Shown here: positions 1 through 6,144 of the stretch, piece by piece
How the letters are laid out: each line of letters starts with the position of its first letter
Position numbering within the stretch: the stretch's first letter is position 1
Assembly (NCBI GenBank): GCA_003232445.1
Contig: QIJM01000182.1
Span: 1-7,613 of the forward strand
DNA length: 7,613 nt
Source of the DNA: Paraglaciecola arctica
GTDB taxonomy: Bacteria > Pseudomonadota > Gammaproteobacteria > Enterobacterales > Alteromonadaceae
Direction of reading: 5' to 3'
Notes under the pieces: generated by a model
The model's database searches: none
What the model was told of the DNA's origin: nothing
What the model saw: the letters and a program-made list of their open reading frames with translations, nothing else
Made by a program: the position numbers and the translations under genes

Positions 1-216
1 ACAGATGGCCTGTTTCGATTAAAAAGTGGTGAACAAGCCGCAGAAGATGCGCTGGTCAGTATTCGTACAGGGGTACTTGAAGGCAGTAATGTTAATCCGG
101 TGGAAGAAATGGTCAATATGATCAACTTGCAACGACATTATGAAATGCAAATTAAGATGATGAAACAAGCAAAAGACCTTGATACCCGTGGTAATTCATT
201 GTTACGCATTATCTAG
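1..216 (+). CDS. flgF: FlgF, flagellar proximal rod protein (C-terminal fragment)
   Basis: Frame 1 is open from the window edge to TAG at 214-216 and gives the last 71 residues; the N-terminus lies outside the window. The fragment contains the motif LEGSNVNPVEEMVNMI followed by QRHYEMQIKMM and ends LLRII. This is the C-terminal D0 helix shared by the axial rod/hook family (FlgB, FlgC, FlgF, FlgG, FlgE, FlgK). The close fit to FlgF (SNV-P-VE-MV-MI, then Q-R-EMQ-K) and the position directly before flgG identify it. FlgF is a proximal rod subunit exported by the flagellar type III system and sits in the periplasm. The final codons (att atc tag) lie inside a 24-bp duplicated block, so the 3' end of the gene has been copied downstream. 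FlgG itself is the only realistic alternative, and a complete flgG follows. Confidence 0.93.
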   Translation, partial: TDGLFRLKSGEQAAEDALVSIRTGVLEGSNVNPVEEMVNMINLQRHYEMQIKMMKQAKDLDTRGNSLLRII

Positions 217-255
217 CATAGTTGTTGCATAATTATCTAGCATAGTTGTTGCATA
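208..255 (+). repeat. 24-bp perfect tandem duplication spanning the flgF stop codon
   Basis: Positions 208-231 and 232-255 are identical over 24 bp (beginning attatctag, ending gcata). The first copy contains the last three flgF codons including TAG. The second copy places an untranslated attatctag after the stop. The block runs into the 11-bp array, suggesting that replication slippage seeded at the array also duplicated the gene end. FlgF itself is unaffected because the first TAG is retained. Confidence 0.95.
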
Positions 256-300
256 GTTGTTGCATAGTTGTTGCATAGTTGTTGCATAGTTGTTGCATAG
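217..300 (+). repeat. 11-bp tandem array (catagttgttg)n between flgF and flgG
   Basis: One unit lies at 217-227. It is followed by a 13-bp interruption (228-240, cataattatctag), then five perfect contiguous 11-bp units (241-295) and a truncated sixth (catag, 296-300). The period is close to one DNA helical turn, so each unit would present the same face to a protein. Eleven is not a multiple of three and every unit carries TAG, so the array is not coding. Each unit also contains catagt, which matches four of six bases of a -10 box, but I find no well-spaced -35. It could be a variable-number tandem repeat, a binding-site array or an mRNA leader element; the sequence does not decide between these. 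Confidence 0.95.
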
Positions 301-309
301 ATGATCATC
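300..309. repeat. 10-bp perfect palindrome at the end of the 11-bp array
   Basis: The bases gatgatcatc read the same on both strands and sit directly at the edge of the array, about 50 bp upstream of flgG. It could be a small operator half-site pair, but a 10-bp palindrome can arise by chance. The rest of this intergenic stretch (310-347) shows two copies of caaccg and no clear promoter. Confidence 0.4.
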
Positions 310-347
310 ACAACCGTTAGCAAAATAAACTAACAACCGAATTTTTT

Positions 348-353
348 AGGAGA
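348..353 (+). promoter_or_regulatory. Ribosome binding site of flgG
   Basis: AGGAGA lies six bases before the ATG at 360, preceded by a run of six T. It is the strongest Shine-Dalgarno sequence in the window and fixes the flgG start. It would let flgG initiate independently of flgF across the long gap. Confidence 0.85.
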
Positions 354-359
354 CAATTT

Positions 360-1148
360 ATGCATCCTGCATTGTGGATAAGTAAAACCGGCCTAGATGC
401 CGCTCAGACTGATATAGCAGTGATATCCAATAACTTGGCTAACGCCAGTACAGTGGCTTTCAAAAAAGACCGAGCTATTTTCGAAGATTTGCTTTACCAA
501 AACATCAATCAACCGGGTGGCCGTTCTTCAGCGGATACAGAATTACCATCGGGCTTGATGTTAGGTGCCGGTAGTAAGGTGGTAGCGACGCAAAAATCGC
601 ATACTCAAGGCAATATGCTCACCACTGAAAATTCGTTGGACATGTTAGTGCAGGGCAAAGGTTTTTTTGAAATATTACAACCAGACGGTAGCACTGCCTA
701 CACTAGAAATGGTCAATTTACCCTGAATGATCAAGGGCAAATAGTGACCCCGGGTGCTGGCTTTTTATTGCAACCAACTATCACAGTACCAGATGATGCA
801 CAGCAGTTAACCATTTCCCAAGATGGCGAAGTGTCTGCCTCAGTCAGAGGGCAAGCCGATCCGCAAGTATTAGGGCAGATTAGTTTATCTGACTTCATTA
901 ACCCTACAGGTTTGCAGCCAACTGGGCAGAACTTATATGTCGAAACTGCTGTCAGCGGTGCGCCGATTCAGGGTGTGCCTGGTTTGGAAGGTATTGGCAC
1001 TATAGTTCAAGGGGCGCTTGAAACTTCTAATGTGAATGTTACAGAAGAGCTGGTCAACTTGATTGAAAGTCAGCGCTTGTACGAGATGAACTCAAAAGTA
1101 ATTTCAGCCGTTGACTCAATGTTGGGTCAGGTTATTCAGCAGCTTTAA
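360..1148 (+). CDS. flgG: FlgG, flagellar distal rod protein
   Basis: FlgG polymerises into the distal rod, the drive shaft running through the P and L rings to the hook. The product is 262 residues, the usual length (E. coli about 260). The N-terminal D0 helix carries the axial-family signature (residues 11-30, with SNNLANAST). Residues 46-63 (YQNINQPGGRSSADTELP) correspond to the FlgG-specific stretch that makes the rod straight and stiff, which distinguishes FlgG from the hook protein. The middle contains the family motifs NSLDMLVQGKGFF and YTRNGQF. The C-terminus has ETSNVNVTEELVNLIESQR and ends in a D0 helix. There is no signal peptide, as expected for a substrate of the flagellar type III exporter, and no cysteine. 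The start at 360 is supported by AGGAGA six bases upstream. It is followed 16 bp later by flgH, in the same operon. Confidence 0.98.
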   Translation: MHPALWISKTGLDAAQTDIAVISNNLANASTVAFKKDRAIFEDLLYQNINQPGGRSSADTELPSGLMLGAGSKVVATQKSHTQGNMLTTENSLDMLVQGKGFFEILQPDGSTAYTRNGQFTLNDQGQIVTPGAGFLLQPTITVPDDAQQLTISQDGEVSASVRGQADPQVLGQISLSDFINPTGLQPTGQNLYVETAVSGAPIQGVPGLEGIGTIVQGALETSNVNVTEELVNLIESQRLYEMNSKVISAVDSMLGQVIQQL

Positions 1149-1164
1149 TGAGATTTAAACAGTG

Positions 1165-1863
1165 ATGATCCAGCCAACGTTACTCAAATTATTATATGTA
1201 TGCTTAGGCATAATGTTGTTAAGTGGTTGTCAATCTACTAATAGTGACCAACCTTTACCAAATGACCCATTTTATGCCCCTATTTTGCCCGAGATCCCAC
1301 GGCAAAAAGTGGCCGCTGACGGCTCTATTTTTCAATCTGATATGGCCAACAGCCTTTACTCGGACGTCAAAGCTAGGCGAGTCGGTGACATTATTACTGT
1401 CAACCTTCAAGAAAACACCCGAGCGACTAAATCAGCGGGCACTAGCACATCGAAAGAAACCGAGGTTGTGGTAAACCCAATAATAGGGTTAGGCGGAAAT
1501 GCGTTTAATATTGGCAGTGAATCGATACAGCTTGGCATAGATACAACTAATGAGTTTGAAGGTGATTCCTCTGCCAATCAAAGTAACAATTTAACCGGAA
1601 ATATTTCGGTGACGGTGGTACAAGTCTTGGCTAACCAAAATTTGCTGGTCAGGGGTGAAAAATGGCTGACCTTGAACAATGGTGACGAATACATTCGCTT
1701 AACAGGTGTGGTACGTCCAGCTGACGTTAGCCCAACGAATGAAATTGAGTCATCCAAAATAGCCAATGCACGCATTCAATATAGTGGCACGGGTAGTTTT
1801 GACGCAGCACAACAGGAAGGCTGGTTAAGCGGCTTCTTCTCATCTAAATATTGGCCGTTTTAG
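1165..1863 (+). CDS. flgH: FlgH, flagellar L-ring lipoprotein
   Basis: FlgH forms the L ring in the outer membrane around the distal rod. The product is 232 residues from the ATG at 1165, the same as E. coli FlgH; a GTG directly before it (1162) would add one residue. The Shine-Dalgarno is weak (TGAGA, 1149-1153), so the choice rests mainly on ATG preference. The N-terminus is a lipoprotein signal peptide with lipobox LSGC; Cys22 would be lipidated and become residue 1 of the mature protein. Family motifs follow: NSLYSDVKARRVGDIITV near residue 60, then NLTGNISVTVVQVLANQNLLVRG around 150, then GVVRPADVSPTNEIESSKIANARI around 180-200. The end (GWLSGFFSSKYWPF) resembles the usual FlgH C-terminus. 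The neighbour flgI encodes the other ring of the bushing. Confidence 0.97.
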   Translation: MIQPTLLKLLYVCLGIMLLSGCQSTNSDQPLPNDPFYAPILPEIPRQKVAADGSIFQSDMANSLYSDVKARRVGDIITVNLQENTRATKSAGTSTSKETEVVVNPIIGLGGNAFNIGSESIQLGIDTTNEFEGDSSANQSNNLTGNISVTVVQVLANQNLLVRGEKWLTLNNGDEYIRLTGVVRPADVSPTNEIESSKIANARIQYSGTGSFDAAQQEGWLSGFFSSKYWPF

Positions 1864-1864
1864 C

Positions 1865-1870
1865 GTGGAG
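1865..1870 (+). promoter_or_regulatory. Ribosome binding site deciding the flgI start
   Basis: GTGGAG lies six bases before ATG 1877 and one base after the flgH stop codon. The same bases begin an in-frame GTG start at 1865. Because they form a well-spaced Shine-Dalgarno for 1877, and the residues after 1877 form a normal Sec signal peptide, the GTG is unlikely to be the real start. Confidence 0.75.
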
Positions 1871-1876
1871 AATTAT

Positions 1877-2968
1877 ATGAAGTCTTTTATTACTCTGATG
1901 GTCGTGGTCAGTTTGATGTTGTCGCCTATGACTTATGGTCAAAGAATAAAAGACTTAGCCTCTGTTCAAGGAGTGAGAAGTAACCAGTTAGTGGGTTATG
2001 GTTTGGTTGTGGGGTTACCCGGAACAGGTGAACAGAGCCCATTCACTGAGCAGAGTTTTCGAACTATGTTAGCAAATTTTGGCATCAGTTTAGATAGTAG
2101 CCTCAAACCTAAAATAAAAAATGTCGCCGCTGTTGCTGTACATGCTCTACTGCCTCCTTTTATCAAGCCTGGGCAAACCATAGACGTAACCGTCTCATCT
2201 ATTGGTGAAGCATCCAGTTTGCAAGGTGGTACACTGATTCAAACCTTCTTAAAAGGATTGGACGGCAACGTTTATGTAATAGCGCAAGGTAGTTTAGTGG
2301 TAAGCGGCTTTGGCGCAGAAGGCGGTGATGGTTCAAAAATAGTGGTCAACACTCCCACTGTTGGCCGTATTGCTAATGGTGGGCTGGTAGAGCGTGCTGT
2401 GCCTAGTGGCTTTATGCAAAGTGATTTCATAACGCTAAATTTGAAATATCCTGATTTTTCAACCGCTAAAATTCTGGCTGACACCATTAACTTTCGATTA
2501 GGGGCAGATCCCGATAAAGGTTATGTCATTGCCACACCTATTGACGCCGCATCTGTCAGGGTGACGGCCCCCAGAGATGTTGGGCAAAGAGTCGGTTTTG
2601 AGTTTACCCCAGCAAAAGCCTCGGCAAAGGTGGTGATTAATAGCCGCACTGGCACCATAGTGATTGGCCAAGATGTGCGGCTTTTACCTGCCGCTATTAC
2701 TCACGGTGGACTAACGGTCACTATTGCTGAAAACCAAACTGTTACTCAGCCTAATGCATTAGCCGGGGGCGAAACTGTGGTGACCACTCAATCTATTGTT
2801 GACGTGAATTTAGACGACACCCGAATGTTTAGTTTTAATCCTGGTGTCACGTTAGATGAATTGGTCAGAGCGGTGAATGAAGTAGGCGCAGCACCGGGTG
2901 ATCTGATGGCTATATTAGAAGCCTTACGCGAAGCGGGAGCCTTACAAGGCGACCTGATCGTTATTTAG
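1877..2968 (+). CDS. flgI: FlgI, flagellar P-ring protein
   Basis: FlgI assembles the P ring in the peptidoglycan layer around the rod. The product is 363 residues from ATG 1877 (E. coli 365). Residues 1-21 are a Sec signal peptide (MKSF, then a hydrophobic core VVVSLML, ending MTYG). The mature protein begins near QRIKDLASVQGVR, the hallmark FlgI N-terminus. Other family motifs are NQLVGYGLVVGLPGTG (36-51), KNVAAVAVHALLPPF (81-95), GQTIDVTVSS (99-108), GGTLIQTFLKG (117-127), KVVINSRTGTIVIG (251-264) and the C-terminal GAAPGDLMAILEALREAGAL. There are no cysteines; from recalled E. coli FlgI, the two positions that form its disulfide correspond to Ala272 and Ala355 here. Spacing is 13 bp after flgH and 8 bp before flgJ, so these genes are co-transcribed. 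Confidence 0.97.
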   Translation: MKSFITLMVVVSLMLSPMTYGQRIKDLASVQGVRSNQLVGYGLVVGLPGTGEQSPFTEQSFRTMLANFGISLDSSLKPKIKNVAAVAVHALLPPFIKPGQTIDVTVSSIGEASSLQGGTLIQTFLKGLDGNVYVIAQGSLVVSGFGAEGGDGSKIVVNTPTVGRIANGGLVERAVPSGFMQSDFITLNLKYPDFSTAKILADTINFRLGADPDKGYVIATPIDAASVRVTAPRDVGQRVGFEFTPAKASAKVVINSRTGTIVIGQDVRLLPAAITHGGLTVTIAENQTVTQPNALAGGETVVTTQSIVDVNLDDTRMFSFNPGVTLDELVRAVNEVGAAPGDLMAILEALREAGALQGDLIVI

Positions 2969-2970
2969 GA
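2966..2970 (+). promoter_or_regulatory. Ribosome binding site of flgJ inside the flgI stop codon
   Basis: TAGGA combines the flgI TAG stop (2966-2968) with the Shine-Dalgarno core AGGA, six bases before the flgJ ATG at 2977. A ribosome terminating on flgI covers the flgJ initiation site, which suggests coupled translation. Confidence 0.7.
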
Positions 2971-2976
2971 TACTTT

Positions 2977-3969
2977 ATGGAACAGTCACTTATTACCCAA
3001 AGCCCGCTTGAATTATCTAGAAATGCCAATGATATTAAAGGTTTGGATGAGTTGCGCCGTGCAGCGCAAAGTGGCGACAGTAAAGCATTAGATGAAGCAG
3101 CCAAACAATTTGAGGCTATTTTTGTGCAAATGATGCTCAAGTCCATGCGTAAAGCGCAAGACGTGATGGCGGATAAAGACAGCCCATTTAATTCAGAGCA
3201 AGTTAAGTTTTACCGAGATATGCACGACAAGCAAATAGCCAGCGATTTAGCCAGTAGTGGCAGTATAGGCTTAGCGGACATCATCGTGCGCCAACTAGGT
3301 AAAACCGGTGATGGGTATATGCCTGCCGATGCTTTGCGTAATGATGGTAATCTTTCCAGTATTAATCGCAATACAATCGTTAGTACGCAAAAAGCCCAAG
3401 AAGAAGTGTTGGGTAACCAGCCTATAAAAACCTTTCAATCTTTTAAAATTGCGGCTTTTGACGATGCGCAGTCTTTTATCGAACAGCTTTATCCCGCTGC
3501 ACAACAGGCAGCGCAGCAGCTAGGCATTGATCCCAAGGCATTGTTGGCGCAAGCCGCTATTGAAACAGGCTGGGGGCAGCACATGATCCACAATACTTCT
3601 GGGCAAAACTCGTATAATTTATTTGGTATTAAAGCAGACCGTCGTTGGCAGGGTGACCGGGCGATGGTCGATACTATCGAGTTTGAACAAGGTGTTGCGG
3701 CTACAAAAAAAGCACCCTTTAGAATGTATGACTCCTTTGCCGATTCAATGCAAGATTACGTGAGTTTTGTCAAACAAAACCCGAGATATGAAAACGCGGT
3801 TAAGCAGAGTCAGTCACCAGAACATTACTTTTCAGAGTTGCAAAAAGCGGGTTATGCCACCGATCCCGATTATGCAAATAAAATTATTTCTGTGTTTGAA
3901 GGCGAACAATTTAAACGCTATTCAGCAGAACAATTGAACACCTCGGGTGCTGCGGGCAACATGAAATGA
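2977..3969 (+). CDS. flgJ: FlgJ, rod cap with peptidoglycan-hydrolysing glucosaminidase domain
   Basis: FlgJ caps the growing rod in the periplasm and opens the peptidoglycan sacculus for it. The product has 330 residues (E. coli 313). The N-terminal rod-binding domain spans about residues 20-105 (motifs AAKQFEAIFVQMMLKSMRKA and FNSEQVKFYRDMHDKQIA). A polar linker of about 55 residues follows. The C-terminal glucosaminidase (GH73-type) domain covers about 163-315, with LLAQAAIETGWGQ, SYNLFGIKA, APFRMYDSF, MQDYV and AGYATDPDYA. The putative catalytic Glu196 (in ETGWG), Glu235 (in TIEFEQG) and Asp260 (in MQDYV) match the three acidic positions important in Salmonella/E. coli FlgJ, so the domain looks active. 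It has no signal peptide, consistent with type III export. Its stop overlaps the flgK start by ATGA. Confidence 0.97.
   Translation: MEQSLITQSPLELSRNANDIKGLDELRRAAQSGDSKALDEAAKQFEAIFVQMMLKSMRKAQDVMADKDSPFNSEQVKFYRDMHDKQIASDLASSGSIGLADIIVRQLGKTGDGYMPADALRNDGNLSSINRNTIVSTQKAQEEVLGNQPIKTFQSFKIAAFDDAQSFIEQLYPAAQQAAQQLGIDPKALLAQAAIETGWGQHMIHNTSGQNSYNLFGIKADRRWQGDRAMVDTIEFEQGVAATKKAPFRMYDSFADSMQDYVSFVKQNPRYENAVKQSQSPEHYFSELQKAGYATDPDYANKIISVFEGEQFKRYSAEQLNTSGAAGNMK
3720..3746 (+). promoter_or_regulatory. Possible sigma-28 (FliA) promoter inside flgJ, ahead of flgK
   Basis: TAGA (3720-3723), a spacer of exactly 15 bp, then GCCGATTC (3739-3746) resembles the flagellar sigma-28 pattern TAAA-N15-GCCGATAA (three of four and six of eight bases). 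It lies about 220 bp upstream of flgK, whose late expression in enterics is sigma-28 dependent. However, it falls in codons for the conserved FRMYDSFADSM segment of FlgJ, so the match may be coincidence. Confidence 0.25.
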
Positions 3970-6128
3970 TTACTAGTGCAAATAACAACATCAGAAATGC
4001 AGATTTATTCTCCATTGCGACAAGTGGTGTCAACGCCAGTAGCCGACTGTTAAATACAACAGCTAATAATATTGCCAACGTTAATACCGAGGGTTTTGTG
4101 CGTGAGCGCACTACTTTTGAAAGTCAGTTAACGGGGGGGGTAGGACGGTCAACTACCGAGCGAGTGCTGAATATTTTTGCACAAAATCAATTGCGCCGCG
4201 ATACGACCTTACAAAGTGAATTTGAAAATTATTACAATAAAACTTCGGTACTAGACAACGTATTTGCCAGTGAAGCGAATAGTATTTCTGCCAGCATGAG
4301 CCGTTTTTTTGCATCGCTACAAACGGCGGCTGATGATCCCACCAGTATCTCTGGTCGGCAGGCAGTTTTAGGTGAAGCTAAGTCACTAGTGGGGCAGATT
4401 AGTACGATTTCTGGATTTTTGCGGGGCAAAGAAGAAGAACTAAATATTGAAGTCAATGCCAATATTAATCGTCTCAATTCTATAGTTCGATCCATTGCAG
4501 ACTTAAATGGTGCTATTAGAACAAATCAAGCCAATAATCGATTTGACGAGCCTGGCGCATTAAAAAATCAAAGAGATAATGCAATTTTAGAGTTGGCAAG
4601 TTTAGTCTCTATTGAAACCCGTGACAGTGGAAAAAACGATGGCGTGGTCATGGTTAGTCTAAAGTCCGGCGAGTCGTTGGTGCTGGAAAATGGCTCATTT
4701 AGCGTATTTGAAGTGAATAATGATGCGGACTTAAATTACAAGTCATTGCAGCTTACGAGTAATGGCAAGCCCACCACTTTGAACATCAATGAAAGTGGCT
4801 TGGGTGGTGCCATAGGTGGCCTGTTTAGATATCGTGATGAAGTGCTCGAAACTAGTCGCCGAGAGCTTGGGCAAATAGCGATATCTTTGACAGAAGCTCT
4901 CAATACTCAAAATAGACAAGGCATGGATTTAGATCAACAACTCGGTGGTGATATATTCTCTCTACCAGAATTTGTGGGATTAAGTTACCCAGATAATACT
5001 ACTTTTAGTTCGGTCTCTGGACGCATTACCAAAGGTGCAGCAAGTGAGATAACCAGTGCGGACTATGAAGTGACCATTAACACTGTCACAGGCGGAGTGC
5101 CGCCCACTTTAGACATAACAGTTGCAGCGTTAAACGCGGATGGTACACCAGTAACAGATATAGACGGCATAGCCATCACACAAAACTACCCAGCGGTAGA
5201 CGCCGAATCGGGCACTTTCACATCAGTCATAGGTGGTATTGAACTGGAGTTTGCTAGTGGCTCTGGTTATACCGCTGGAGATCAATTTTTACTACAACCT
5301 ACTAAAAATACCGCCGATCGTATTGAAATTGTCATGACAAGACCAGAAGATCTCGCGCTTGCTTTACCTATGCGTGTCGATGCAAGCCTGAATAATCTTG
5401 GTGATGCTAAATTGGTTTCTACCATTGTCAGCAATACTTTTATCGACAACACCTTCGGCAACAGTGGCGCATCTGCATTTGATGATGCTGGTGGTATTCA
5501 TGATCCTGGTAGTTCACCCACTGGTGTTGGTGGCGTCGGTGCACCGGCTCAAATTTTGTTTACTGCCATTGATGAGTATCAAGTGCTTGATAGCGCCGGT
5601 ACCATTATTACAGTTGTGTCAGGTACTACAGATTTGAGTAATTTGTTAGCTCAAGCTGAAAGTGTTGGTGCAGGTCCTGTTTGGCCCGCTGCATTTAGTG
5701 CCTTGGATGACTACCCTGGCTTCGACTTATCTTTGCAAGGTGTGCCCAAAGCGGGAGATAGTTTTACGATTACATACAACACTGATGGCTTAAATGATAA
5801 TCGTAATGGATTAGTTCTGGCTGATTTGCAAAATCAGGATCTGATGCAAGTGAATAACAGTGGCTCAGGCGGGCTTGTTAGCTTTCATGAGGCTTACGCG
5901 AATGTTATCAGTGATATAGGTCAAAAATCGGCGAGTGCCAACATAGCACTGCAAGCGGCAGATGCGCTTAAATCTCAGTCATCTGATTGGTTTCAATCTG
6001 TTTCTGGTGTGAGTTTGGATGAAGAGGCAGCCAACTTAATTAGGTTTCAGCAATCTTATGCGGCTGCTGCGCGTTTGTTAAGTACGGCACAGACTTTGTT
6101 TGACACTATTTTAGCGGTTGCTCGATAA
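3966..6128 (+). CDS. flgK: FlgK, hook-filament junction protein 1 (HAP1), enlarged form
   Basis: FlgK forms the first junction layer between hook and filament and is exported through the flagellum. The product is 720 residues, against 547 in Salmonella. The N-terminal D0/D1 region has the axial signature (LFSIATSGVNASSRLLNTTA, 14-33, then NNIANVNTEGF) and FlgK motifs FFASLQTAADDPTSISGRQAVL (114-135) and EPGALKNQRDNAILELASL (195-213). The C-terminus has GVSLDEEAANLIRFQQSYAA and ends in the D0 helix (TAQTLFDTIL). The extra length is central: two beta-rich modules at about 365-466 and 527-621, joined by a Gly/Ser/Asp-rich linker (about 497-526). There is no cysteine. The ATG overlaps the flgJ stop as ATGA with no good Shine-Dalgarno, implying translational coupling. 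A run of eight G lies at codons 56-59. flgL follows after 16 bp. Confidence 0.97.
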   Translation: MITSANNNIRNADLFSIATSGVNASSRLLNTTANNIANVNTEGFVRERTTFESQLTGGVGRSTTERVLNIFAQNQLRRDTTLQSEFENYYNKTSVLDNVFASEANSISASMSRFFASLQTAADDPTSISGRQAVLGEAKSLVGQISTISGFLRGKEEELNIEVNANINRLNSIVRSIADLNGAIRTNQANNRFDEPGALKNQRDNAILELASLVSIETRDSGKNDGVVMVSLKSGESLVLENGSFSVFEVNNDADLNYKSLQLTSNGKPTTLNINESGLGGAIGGLFRYRDEVLETSRRELGQIAISLTEALNTQNRQGMDLDQQLGGDIFSLPEFVGLSYPDNTTFSSVSGRITKGAASEITSADYEVTINTVTGGVPPTLDITVAALNADGTPVTDIDGIAITQNYPAVDAESGTFTSVIGGIELEFASGSGYTAGDQFLLQPTKNTADRIEIVMTRPEDLALALPMRVDASLNNLGDAKLVSTIVSNTFIDNTFGNSGASAFDDAGGIHDPGSSPTGVGGVGAPAQILFTAIDEYQVLDSAGTIITVVSGTTDLSNLLAQAESVGAGPVWPAAFSALDDYPGFDLSLQGVPKAGDSFTITYNTDGLNDNRNGLVLADLQNQDLMQVNNSGSGGLVSFHEAYANVISDIGQKSASANIALQAADALKSQSSDWFQSVSGVSLDEEAANLIRFQQSYAAAARLLSTAQTLFDTILAVAR
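4133..4140 (+). repeat. Eight-G homopolymer within flgK
   Basis: Eight consecutive G span codons 56-59 (acg ggg ggg gta, Thr-Gly-Gly-Val). The frame is intact at this length. It is the only G or C run of this size that I see in the window, in a gene that could have used other glycine codons. Gain or loss of one base would truncate FlgK near its N-terminus. Confidence 0.95.
5058..5363 (+). other. FlgK beta-module 1 (residues about 365-466)
   Basis: This segment begins ADYEVTIN and ends with GGIELEFASGSGYTAGDQF, then PTKN and IEIVMTRPEDLALALP. It is the first of two related modules in the exposed centre of FlgK. The shared pattern is an aromatic-rich strand at the start (Y-E/Q-V), then G-hydrophobic-E/D-L, a short turn, and G-D-x-F. 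The boundaries are estimates by eye. Confidence 0.55.
5544..5828 (+). other. FlgK beta-module 2 (residues about 527-621)
   Basis: This segment begins PAQILFTAIDEYQVLD and ends with GFDLSLQGVPKAGDSFTI, then the FlgK-typical DNRNGLVLADLQ. It resembles module 1 in its strand order and in the G-x-[ED]-L...AGD-x-F ending. It is more typical of the FlgK D2/D3 region than module 1. The boundaries are estimates by eye. Confidence 0.55.
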
Positions 6129-6144
6129 ATAAACGGATTAAATT

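Noticed and set aside
217..300. CRISPR array
   Set aside because: Units are 11 bp, directly abutting, with no spacers and no cas genes nearby; this is a simple tandem repeat.
217..359. Sigma-54 or sigma-70 promoter made by the array
   Set aside because: Each unit has ttgcat, which resembles the -12 part of a sigma-54 promoter, but no GG-containing -24 element is present. The catagt boxes lack a -35 at 16-18 bp.
995..1010. Sigma-54-like site inside flgG
   Set aside because: TGGCAC is followed at the right spacing by TTCAA, which lacks the essential GC of the -12 element, and it lies inside coding sequence with no gene boundary nearby.
1788..1803. Sigma-54-like site near the end of flgH
   Set aside because: tggcac is present but the downstream element is gtttt without GC, so the match is incomplete.
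1865..1876. GTG at 1865 as flgI start
   Set aside because: It would add four residues before the signal peptide and would use up the Shine-Dalgarno that is ideally placed for ATG 1877.
2487..2517. Sigma-28-like -10 (cccgataa) inside flgI
   Set aside because: The -10 matches seven of eight bases, but the bases 15 bp upstream are cttt and the nearest ttaa is 19 bp away. It encodes Asp-Pro-Asp-Lys and precedes no late gene.
5537..5546. Palindrome cggtgcaccg in flgK
   Set aside because: It is a 10-bp palindrome within codons of the Gly-rich linker, with no gene boundary nearby; probably chance.
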